This document shows, one piece after another, positions 25,796-33,157 of a DNA stretch of 40,717 nucleotides (position 1 is the stretch's first letter; each line of letters opens with the position of its first letter). Origin of the DNA: Bacteroidaceae bacterium. Its GTDB lineage: Bacteria; Bacteroidota; Bacteroidia; Bacteroidales; Bacteroidaceae. The position numbers and the translations under genes are program-made. The notes beneath the pieces were generated by a model. The model searched no databases. It saw nothing but the letters and a program-made list of their open reading frames with translations, and was not told the origin of the DNA. Location: contig JAKSIY010000008.1 of assembly GCA_024398535.1 (NCBI GenBank), positions 1 through 40,717 of the forward strand, given 5' to 3'.

Positions 25796-27764
25796 TCAGG
25801 AACCATGCAATCAGTACGACGTACATAATCAGTGACAACCACTCTGCAAGGTTGCTCTCTGCCCAGTTGTACATCATCAGGTCAAGTCCGCCAAAACGGA
25901 TAGCTGCACTTACCACGCCCATCAGCGCACCACCGGCAATGAAACCCGATGCAAGCAGGGTACCCTTCTCAACGCGCTCGTTGTTGACCTTCTCATCCTT
26001 GCTGCGGCTACCCACATACCAGTTCAGGAAACCACCTACTACAAGAGGAATGTTCAGCTGGAAAGGAATGAACATACCAAGCGCAAATGCCAGTGCAGGT
26101 ACATGGCAGAAGTTCAGGATAAGCGCAATCACTGCACCGATGGCATACAACCACCACGGAGCTCCTGTACCAGACATCAAAGGATCAATCACGGCTGCCA
26201 TTGCATTAGCCTGTGGAGCAACCAGAGCGTTGTCACCGACAAAGCCGTATGTCTTGTTCAGGATGATCAGTACACCGCCTACTGTAAATGCAGAAACCAG
26301 TGTTCCAAGGAATTTCCAGCCCTGCTGGACTGCTGGAGTAGAACCAAGCCAATAGCCTATCTTCAAGTCAGTTATGAATCCGCCTGCCATTGAAAGAGCT
26401 GTGCAGACAACGCCACCCATGATCAGTGCAGAAACAATGCCGGCAGTACCCTTCAGACCAACTGCAACCATGATTACCGATGCCAGAATAAGGGTCATCA
26501 GAGTCATTCCGGATACAGGGTTTGAACCGACTATGGCAATAGCGTTGGCAGCCACAGTGGTGAACAGGAAGGCAATTACGCCTACAACCAGGATACCTAC
26601 CACTGCATGAAGCAGGTTGAAGTTCATCACTCCAAAGAAGAAGAACAGGAATACGGCCAGAAGAGCCAGTACAATACCTATCACTACTATCTTCATCGGC
26701 AGGTCACGCTGTGTTCTTGGAATCTCCTGCCCTGCTGCGGCCTTGTTTCCCTTGAGCTCACGTCCTGCAAGTCCTACGGCACTCTTTATCACTGGCCATG
26801 ACTTGACAATACCTATGATACCAGCCATTGCAATACCACCGATACCTATGTGACGTGCATAGCTTGCAAATATCTGCTCAGGAGACATTGTTGCAACAGC
26901 ATCGGTCACAGCAGGGTTGAGTGTCTGCAGGAAGGCATCGCCCAGGAATGGGAGAAGCGGAACGATTACAAACCATACCAATGCAGAGCCAATTGCAATG
27001 ATCGATGCGTACTTGAGACCAACAATGTAGCCCAGACCAAGCACGGCTGCACCGGTATTGATAGAGAAGACCAGTTTGGCCTTGGCTGCCAGCGTAGAAC
27101 CCCATGCTACTACCCTAGACGTGAAGTTCTCTGTCCACAGACCGAACGTTGATACCAGGAAGTCATAGATACCACCTATTATACCAGATACAATCAGAGG
27201 CTTGGCCTGTCCGGCACCCTTCTCACCAGAGATGATTACCTGTGTGGTTGCAGTAGCCTCAGGGAAAGGATACTTTCCGTGCATGTCCTTGACAAAGTAC
27301 TTGCGGAAAGGTATCAGGAAAAGAATTCCCAGGATACCACCCAGAAGTGAACTCAGGAATACCTGCATGAAGTTCACTGTCATGTCAGGATACTTGGCCT
27401 GCAGGATATAGAGAGCCGGCAGTGTAAAGATGGCTCCTGCAACAATGACGCCGCTGCAGGCACCGATAGACTGAATGATTACGTTCTCACCCAAGGCATT
27501 CTTTCTTTTGGTAACGCTTGAAACGCCGACTGCAATGATTGCAATAGGAATGGCAGCTTCAAATACCTGACCTACCTTAAGACCCAGATAAGCAGCTGCT
27601 GCAGAGAACACTATAGCCATCAGGACACCCCATCCGACAGACCACACATTGGCCTCTGGATAGACTTTCCCAGGCTTCATAACTGGCTGATACTCTTCAC
27701 CGGGACGCAATTCACGACCGGCATTTTCCGGAAGCTCTACTGTCTTCCTCTCTTCTTCGCTCAT
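25770..27764 (-). CDS. Oligopeptide transporter, OPT family
   Basis: A 664-residue polytopic inner-membrane protein with about 14-16 hydrophobic segments. Family-like features are the N-terminal YPEANVWSVGWGVLMAIVFSAAAAYLGLKVGQVFEAAIP, the segment GKYPFPEATATTQVI, and the NPVSGMTLMTLIL segment. OPT proteins take up small peptides, peptide conjugates or metal chelates by ion symport; the bacterial substrate is not predictable. It appears monocistronic, divergent from the MATE gene (90-bp gap) and convergent with the CaCA gene. Confidence 0.9.
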   Translation of the reverse strand: MSEEERKTVELPENAGRELRPGEEYQPVMKPGKVYPEANVWSVGWGVLMAIVFSAAAAYLGLKVGQVFEAAIPIAIIAVGVSSVTKRKNALGENVIIQSIGACSGVIVAGAIFTLPALYILQAKYPDMTVNFMQVFLSSLLGGILGILFLIPFRKYFVKDMHGKYPFPEATATTQVIISGEKGAGQAKPLIVSGIIGGIYDFLVSTFGLWTENFTSRVVAWGSTLAAKAKLVFSINTGAAVLGLGYIVGLKYASIIAIGSALVWFVIVPLLPFLGDAFLQTLNPAVTDAVATMSPEQIFASYARHIGIGGIAMAGIIGIVKSWPVIKSAVGLAGRELKGNKAAAGQEIPRTQRDLPMKIVVIGIVLALLAVFLFFFFGVMNFNLLHAVVGILVVGVIAFLFTTVAANAIAIVGSNPVSGMTLMTLILASVIMVAVGLKGTAGIVSALIMGGVVCTALSMAGGFITDLKIGYWLGSTPAVQQGWKFLGTLVSAFTVGGVLIILNKTYGFVGDNALVAPQANAMAAVIDPLMSGTGAPWWLYAIGAVIALILNFCHVPALAFALGMFIPFQLNIPLVVGGFLNWYVGSRSKDEKVNNERVEKGTLLASGFIAGGALMGVVSAAIRFGGLDLMMYNWAESNLAEWLSLIMYVVLIAWFLRSVLKKKD

Positions 27765-27832
27765 TTTGTTGTATTATGTGTAATTGTTAATTTCTAATTG
27801 CGAATGTAGCACTTTCCAATCAAATAAAAGGA

Positions 27833-27840
27833 TATTTTTG
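27833..27840 (+). promoter_or_regulatory. -7 box of the MATE/TonB-receptor operon
   Basis: TATTTTTG fits TAnnTTTG and ends 14 bp before the ATG at 27855, predicting a very short leader of about 10 nt. A matching -33 TTG was not found. Confidence 0.55.
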
Positions 27841-27854
27841 CGCCCGATTTTGTC

Positions 27855-29207
27855 ATGGGAATAAACAAGGAGATACTCAGGCTGGCACTTCCCAGCATTC
27901 TTGCGAACATAACCATTCCTCTTGTCGGGATGGTTGACATAGCTGTTGCAGGTCATCTTGATACCAGCGCAGCAGCTTTAATCGGCGGAATATCTGTAGG
28001 TTCTCTTCTGTTTGATCTTCTATACTGGAATTTCGGTTTCCTCAGGGCCGGCACCAGCGGCCTGACAGCACAGGCATACGGACGCTCTGACTACAGGAAT
28101 TCCGTACAGACTCTGCAACGTGCCCTCACCGTCTCAATAGGCATAGCAGCCCTGCTCATAGCAATCCAATGGATATTCATAAAAGGGGCATTTCTTATAA
28201 TCAGCTGCTCAGAAGAAGTACATGACCTTGCATCGCAATACTTCTTCATCAGGATATGGGCCGCTCCTGCAACCCTTTCAATAATGGCATTCAAAGGATG
28301 GTTCATTGGAATGCAGGACAGTTTCAGTTCCATGCTGGCTGACTTGGTCATCAACGGAGTAAATATAGCAGCAAGCATCATCCTTACCCTTGGAGCTGGC
28401 AACTTCAATGGCATTGGATTTGCCGGAATTGCAGCAGGAACCGTCATTGCACAGTATTCAGGGTTACTTTTATGCATCAGCATTATATTACTGAAATACA
28501 GAAAGTTATTCACTAGCACAAAATACAGTTTCAACGCAATCATGAAGAGTCCTGATACCAGGAAGTTCTTCAGCATGAACACGGACCTTTTTTTCAGGTC
28601 AATATGCTTTGTACTTATCTATGAGGGATTTACGCTCATTGCCGCACGTTATGGCGATACTCTGCTTGCAGTCTCCTCAATCCTGATGAAGATTCTCATG
28701 GTCTTCTCATTCTTTACTGACGGATTCGCTTATGCCGGTGAGGCCATGACAGGTAAATATATAGGTAGGAATGACTGGAAAATGGTACACCGGACCATTG
28801 TATGGACGTTCGTCTGGAGCATGGGAATAGCTCTCCTGTTCATATTCATATACTACACCTGCGGAATTCCAATGGTCAGGCTCATGACTGCCGATGCAGA
28901 AGTGATTGAGGCGTCCAGACAGTTCATACCATGGCTGCTTGCAATGCCCCTTCTGGGCTGTGCTGCCTTCACCTGGGATGGAATCTATATAGGAGCAACA
29001 GATTCCAGAGGAACCAGAGACGCTATGATACTGGCAGCCCTGTCATTCTTCGGCATTTGGTTCGCAGGAAGCATCGGCAGCAGCCAGAAAAGCCACGAAT
29101 GGCATATACACCTACTCATGGGTGCATACTTCGCACACCTTGCAACAAGAACCATATACCTGACTATCAAATATATAAATAGAAATACATTCAAAACAAC
29201 AACATGA
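27855..29207 (+). CDS. MATE-family efflux transporter (DinF-like)
   Basis: A 450-residue inner-membrane exporter with about 12 hydrophobic segments in two halves. The start NKEILRLALPSILANITIPLVGMVDIAVAGHLDTSAAALIGG and GFLRAGTSGLTAQAYGR are characteristic of the DinF branch. MATE proteins expel drugs, metabolites or siderophores using Na+ or H+ gradients. The stop overlaps the start of a TonB-dependent receptor gene (ATGA), a strong sign that the two proteins are made together. Substrate unknown. Confidence 0.92.
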   Translation: MGINKEILRLALPSILANITIPLVGMVDIAVAGHLDTSAAALIGGISVGSLLFDLLYWNFGFLRAGTSGLTAQAYGRSDYRNSVQTLQRALTVSIGIAALLIAIQWIFIKGAFLIISCSEEVHDLASQYFFIRIWAAPATLSIMAFKGWFIGMQDSFSSMLADLVINGVNIAASIILTLGAGNFNGIGFAGIAAGTVIAQYSGLLLCISIILLKYRKLFTSTKYSFNAIMKSPDTRKFFSMNTDLFFRSICFVLIYEGFTLIAARYGDTLLAVSSILMKILMVFSFFTDGFAYAGEAMTGKYIGRNDWKMVHRTIVWTFVWSMGIALLFIFIYYTCGIPMVRLMTADAEVIEASRQFIPWLLAMPLLGCAAFTWDGIYIGATDSRGTRDAMILAALSFFGIWFAGSIGSSQKSHEWHIHLLMGAYFAHLATRTIYLTIKYINRNTFKTTT

Positions 29208-31162
29208 AAACAAAAGCAATCTACCTGGCATTTCTAGGAGTGTTATTACCGCTTCATGGCTTTTCTGCCGAAGTTGAAGAGGCAAATTCTGACGAGATTC
29301 AGGCAAGCCTTGAAGGTGTTGAGATCATTTCTGCGCGAGTTCCTCTTACAAACGCCCAAAGCCCAAGACTGGTAACAGTGCTGACGGCACAGGAGATCTC
29401 TGCATCACCTATCCACAGCATTAACGACCTTCTGGAATACGCTGCCGGAGTCGATGTCCGACAGAGAGGAGAGTTTGGAGTACAGACAGACATTTCTGTA
29501 AGAGGTGGTACCTTTGACCAGATTACAATACTTCTGAACGGCGTGAACATCTCTTCACCTCACGCAGGTCACCTGACCGCAGACTTTCCTGTAAGTGTTC
29601 AGGACATTGAGCGCATCGAGGTTCTTGAAGGTCCATCTGCAAGAGTATTCGGTACCAGTGCGTTTACCGGAGTCATCAACATTGTAACCAAGAAGGACAA
29701 GGACCTGTCTGCACACGTATATGGTGGAGATTTTGGTCTCAAGGGCATAGAGGCATCAAACCACTTCCTTGGTATATCCGGCAAGAACGGAAGCTTTGAC
29801 AGCCGTATTTCCGGTGGTTACAGCGGAAGTGACGGTGCAACGCCAAACAGTGACTTTACTTCAGGAAGAGTATTTGTAGATGGTGATTATCAGGGTGTTA
29901 ACGCAAGCATCAATTACCAGTTCGGATACAGCTACAAGCAGTACGGAGCAAACACATTTTACGGCGCAGCCAGCACTGACCAGTGGGAAAGCAACGAGAA
30001 GCTCATTGGTTCCGTATCAGGCCAGTACACAGTTGGTGCACTCCACATTGCACCTTCAATTGCATGGAACAGATGGTTTGACCATTACCAGTGGCACAAG
30101 AATTCACCGGCCGGTGAGAATTACCACATGGTTGACACATGGTCAAGCGCACTGAACAGCTGGATTGAATCAGACCTTGGAAAGACCTCATTCGGCTTTG
30201 AGATGCGCTCAGAAGGCATCTACTCCACCAAACTGGTCAAGCCAATGGAGACTACCGATTATTTCAACGTACGCGGACACGATGCCGTTGACACCGTCCA
30301 GTACCGCAACAGCGCCAACAGGACAAACGTCTCTGCATTCCTTGAGCATGACGTAATTCTTGACAGGTGGACAATCTCACTTGGACTTCTTGCCAACATG
30401 AACACAGCACTTGACAGCAAGTGGAGACTCTACCCTGGAATTGACGTTTCATACCGTCCAGCTCAATCCTGGAAGTTATTCCTTTCATATAATAAAGCAC
30501 TCAGAATGCCAACATTTACAGACCTTTATTATTCAGGAACAAACATTGTTGGAACAAGTGACCTGAAGCCGGAACGCACCAGTGACGCCTCTGTTGGAGC
30601 ACGCTTCCGCCGTCAGGGATGGCAGGCAGAATCACAGATCTTCTACAGCCACAAGACAGACATGATTGACTGGGTCATCTATCAGAGTGAACCAGACGGC
30701 AAGACCTTCCGCTCAGGCAACTTCAGCCTTGACGGTTACGGTGTTGAATTCTCTGGCAGCTTCATGCCACAGGAAATCTATGTGAACAACCCTATCCGCC
30801 GCATCGGCATACAGTACTCATACATTGATCAGAACATTGAGTATTCACAGCCAATCATAAGCAGCAAGTACGCTATGGAATACCTTAGGCACAAGCTTGT
30901 AATTCAGGCCGATGCAAACATCTGGAAGGGACTTGACGCATCTGTAAGCTGGAGATACCAGGACCGCGTAGGTCAGGGCAACGAGCCTTATGACCTGCTT
31001 GACTGCCGCATCTCATACAACTTTGAGAAGCACAGACTTATGATGCCAAAGACCAGCATCTACGTTGACTGCAGCAACATTCTTGACAAAAAGTACTTTG
31101 ACTACAGTTTCATACCGCAGCCAGGTCGCTGGATCAAGGCCGGTGTGACATTCCATTATTGA
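29204..31162 (+). CDS. TonB-dependent outer-membrane receptor (BtuB-like)
   Basis: A 652-residue receptor: signal peptide (about 1-22, ending GFSA), short N-terminal segment without a carboxypeptidase-like domain, plug (about 50-165: SPRLVTVLTAQEI, INDLLEYAAGVDVRQRG, VRGGTFDQITILLNGV, IERIEVLEGPSARVFGTSAFTGVINIVTK) and a C-terminal barrel ending in GVTFHY with the typical terminal aromatic. Size and layout resemble BtuB/FepA-type receptors for cobalamin, siderophores or similar ligands. The gene is translationally coupled to a MATE exporter and has no riboswitch or Fur-like site that I recognise. The substrate is therefore open. Confidence 0.88.
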   Translation: MKTKAIYLAFLGVLLPLHGFSAEVEEANSDEIQASLEGVEIISARVPLTNAQSPRLVTVLTAQEISASPIHSINDLLEYAAGVDVRQRGEFGVQTDISVRGGTFDQITILLNGVNISSPHAGHLTADFPVSVQDIERIEVLEGPSARVFGTSAFTGVINIVTKKDKDLSAHVYGGDFGLKGIEASNHFLGISGKNGSFDSRISGGYSGSDGATPNSDFTSGRVFVDGDYQGVNASINYQFGYSYKQYGANTFYGAASTDQWESNEKLIGSVSGQYTVGALHIAPSIAWNRWFDHYQWHKNSPAGENYHMVDTWSSALNSWIESDLGKTSFGFEMRSEGIYSTKLVKPMETTDYFNVRGHDAVDTVQYRNSANRTNVSAFLEHDVILDRWTISLGLLANMNTALDSKWRLYPGIDVSYRPAQSWKLFLSYNKALRMPTFTDLYYSGTNIVGTSDLKPERTSDASVGARFRRQGWQAESQIFYSHKTDMIDWVIYQSEPDGKTFRSGNFSLDGYGVEFSGSFMPQEIYVNNPIRRIGIQYSYIDQNIEYSQPIISSKYAMEYLRHKLVIQADANIWKGLDASVSWRYQDRVGQGNEPYDLLDCRISYNFEKHRLMMPKTSIYVDCSNILDKKYFDYSFIPQPGRWIKAGVTFHY

Positions 31163-31188
31163 TATAACATACTTTTTCGGTATCTTTG
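31159..31188 (+). promoter_or_regulatory. Consensus promoter giving a leaderless mnmA mRNA
   Basis: TTG (31159-31161), a 19-bp spacer and TATCTTTG (31181-31188) match the Bacteroidetes promoter consensus closely. The mnmA ATG is at 31193, only 4 nt after the box, so transcription should begin at or next to the start codon. The -33 element overlaps the stop of the upstream receptor gene. Confidence 0.75.
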
Positions 31189-31192
31189 CCAC

Positions 31193-32596
31193 ATGAAGAT
31201 ATGCATAGGACTATCCGGTGGCGTTGATTCCAGCGTCGCAGCCCTGCTCCTGAAACAGCAGGGCTACGATGTTTTTGCCATGTTCATGCAGAACTGGCAT
31301 GAGACAGAAGGCACTCTGCACGGCAGCTGCGAGTGGGAAGAAGACCGCCTTGTGGCAGAAATGGTTGCCCGCAAGATTGGCATCCCATTCCATTTTGTTG
31401 ACCTGAGTGAAGAGTACCGCAAGCGTGTGGTTGACTACATGTTCTCAGAATATGAGAAGGGCCGCACCCCTAACCCGGACGTACTCTGCAACCGTGAAAT
31501 AAAGTTCGATGCCTTCTGGGATGCCGCACGTGCCCTTGGCGCAGACATGGTGGCTACCGGCCACTATTGCCGCAAGGACATTGCCACAGACGCAGAGGGA
31601 CAGCCTCTGACCGATGCAGAAGGAAACCGTATATACCGTATTCTTGAGGGAACAGACCCGGGAAAGGACCAGAGCTACTTCCTTTGCCAGCTAAACCAGC
31701 AGCAGCTCTCTACCGCCATGTTCCCAATTGGCCACCTGCTGAAGAGAGAGGTACGCCAGATAGCCGCAGAAGCCGGCCTCCCGTCAGCCACAAAGAAAGA
31801 CTCGCAGGGCATCTGCTTTGTGGGCAAGGTTGACATGCCGGAGTTCCTGAAACAGAAACTGAAAAGCCAAAAAGGCCAGGTTATTGAGGTATTTGATCCA
31901 TATTTTCAGGACAATGAGCAGTACCAGTTCATGGAAAAGACGCTGTCAGGCCTGACTGAAGACGGTTCAGCCGCCCAGATGGTAACCTCATACATCTCTG
32001 AAGACAAATGCACGGCAACCCACAGAGCCAACAGTTACAGCCCGGAAAAGATTGCAGCCCTGACCGATGAAACGCTGATGCGTCTCTCCCAGCCCGTCAC
32101 ATACCAGATTGAATTCAAGACAGAGACCTACCGTTCCGGCAGGCATCATAAGAAAAAGACCAGATTCAAGGAGAATCCGTATGGCAAGATTATCGGCGAG
32201 CATGACGGAGCCCAGTTCTACACCATCGGCCAACGTCACGGCCTGAACATTGGCGGCCATGATGACTCTCTCTACGTTCTTGACACAGACATTGAGAAGA
32301 ACATCATCTACGCCGGAGAAGGCCACACTCACAAGGGACTGTCACGCAGCTGTCTTGTAATAGCATCGGAAGACCTTCACTGGATTCGTCAGGACATGAA
32401 AATGGCTGTCGGGGAGATCCGCCGCTATCGCGTAAGAATCCGTTACCGCCAGCCACTTCAGGATGCCACCCTGGTTCAGAGAGAGAACGGCCTGTTCATC
32501 ATCTTTGATGAACCGCAGCGCGGCATCACACCCGGCCAGTTCGCTGTCTGGTATGCTCCAGACGACGAAATGATTGGTTCAGGTATTATCTCATAA
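31193..32596 (+). CDS. mnmA: tRNA-specific 2-thiouridylase MnmA with a large insertion
   Basis: A 467-residue enzyme that makes 2-thiouridine at position 34 of Lys, Glu and Gln tRNAs. It has the PP-loop ATP site GLSGGVDSS (6-14), the nucleophilic Cys99 in NPDVLCNREIKF, GHYC (123-126), the second catalytic Cys208 in SQGICFVGKVD, and the central EHDGAQFYTIGQRHGLNIGG stretch (336-355) that begins the later domains. Typical MnmA is about 360-370 residues; the excess is mainly an insertion at about 234-326, rich in charged residues including RHHKKK, placed just before the central domain. This could alter tRNA recognition. It has its own promoter and ends 4 bp from the convergent thioesterase gene. 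Confidence 0.94.
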   Translation: MKICIGLSGGVDSSVAALLLKQQGYDVFAMFMQNWHETEGTLHGSCEWEEDRLVAEMVARKIGIPFHFVDLSEEYRKRVVDYMFSEYEKGRTPNPDVLCNREIKFDAFWDAARALGADMVATGHYCRKDIATDAEGQPLTDAEGNRIYRILEGTDPGKDQSYFLCQLNQQQLSTAMFPIGHLLKREVRQIAAEAGLPSATKKDSQGICFVGKVDMPEFLKQKLKSQKGQVIEVFDPYFQDNEQYQFMEKTLSGLTEDGSAAQMVTSYISEDKCTATHRANSYSPEKIAALTDETLMRLSQPVTYQIEFKTETYRSGRHHKKKTRFKENPYGKIIGEHDGAQFYTIGQRHGLNIGGHDDSLYVLDTDIEKNIIYAGEGHTHKGLSRSCLVIASEDLHWIRQDMKMAVGEIRRYRVRIRYRQPLQDATLVQRENGLFIIFDEPQRGITPGQFAVWYAPDDEMIGSGIIS

Positions 32597-32600
32597 AGAA

Positions 32601-33077
32601 TCATTCATCAGCAAGCTCACATCCAGCAAAGCCGAATTCAGCCATTGTCTTCTCTTTGGTTGAGCAGAAATATATTACCTGTGCCGTAGTACAGATATCG
32701 CCTGCAGGGTTGATTATTTCAACATCAACATATACCACATTACGCATCTGCTTTGCAATACGGGCACGTATTGTGATGGCTTCTGGTGTAGTATATACCG
32801 GCTTAATGTACTTGACCTCCATCTTTGAGGTAACAGCCGAGACCTCAAGTTTTCTGAAGACTACCCACCCGGCAGTCTCGTCAATGATGAGTGACTGAAC
32901 ACCACCATGCAGGACATTAACCCAGCTCTGATGGTTTCTTGTTGGATGCCAGTGGCTGACTATGTCGTCGCCATCCTCATAGAATTCCAGATGGAGTCCA
33001 ATAGGATTATCAGGACAGCAACCGATGCAGTTGTATCCCTCCATTGCCAGCCAAGGATTCTTCAGTTTTCTTTCCAT
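32601..33077 (-). CDS. PaaI-like hotdog thioesterase
   Basis: A 158-residue hotdog-fold protein. The motif VLHGGVQSLIIDETAGW (55-71, with His57-Gly58-Gly59 and Asp66) is the active-site helix of PaaI/YbgC-type acyl-CoA thioesterases. Near the N-terminus CIGCCPDNPIGLHLEFYEDGD resembles the Cys-Gly-x-DNP-x-GL signature often seen in this subfamily. It likely hydrolyses an acyl-CoA or aryl-CoA thioester in the cytoplasm; the acyl group is unknown. It follows a GH3 gene on the same strand but is separated from it by an 80-bp region with a promoter-like box and a hairpin. Confidence 0.82.
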   Translation of the reverse strand: MERKLKNPWLAMEGYNCIGCCPDNPIGLHLEFYEDGDDIVSHWHPTRNHQSWVNVLHGGVQSLIIDETAGWVVFRKLEVSAVTSKMEVKYIKPVYTTPEAITIRARIAKQMRNVVYVDVEIINPAGDICTTAQVIYFCSTKEKTMAEFGFAGCELADE

Positions 33078-33095
33078 ATCATGTCATATTTAAAA

Positions 33096-33125
33096 TGTAA
33101 CCCCCACTGAAAAGTGAGGGTTACA
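33096..33125 (-). terminator. Hairpin between the GH3 gene and the thioesterase gene
   Basis: TGTAACCC (33096-33103) and GGGTTACA (33118-33125), with an inner CACT/AGTG pair around GAAA, form a 12-bp stem with one mismatch. On the minus strand it is followed by ATTTTAAAT, a moderate T-tail. It could terminate the GH3 transcript or act in the leader of the thioesterase mRNA. Confidence 0.6.
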
Positions 33126-33141
33126 CTGTTTTTCAGCACCG

Positions 33142-33149
33142 CAAAGGTA
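33142..33149 (-). promoter_or_regulatory. -7 box upstream of the thioesterase gene
   Basis: On the minus strand TACCTTTG fits TAnnTTTG. A TTG (33169-33167) is 17 bp upstream, slightly short. The box lies just after the GH3 stop and before the hairpin. Confidence 0.45.
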
Positions 33150-33157
33150 CCAAATTA

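Noticed and set aside
25852..26355. 167-codon plus-strand frame opposite the OPT transporter gene
   Set aside because: Overlaps a confident polytopic transporter; the translation is Pro/Ser/Thr-rich with no domain.
29150..29210. Cobalamin riboswitch before the BtuB-like receptor gene
   Set aside because: The receptor start overlaps the MATE stop, leaving no leader space, and no B12-box-like sequence was seen upstream of the MATE gene.
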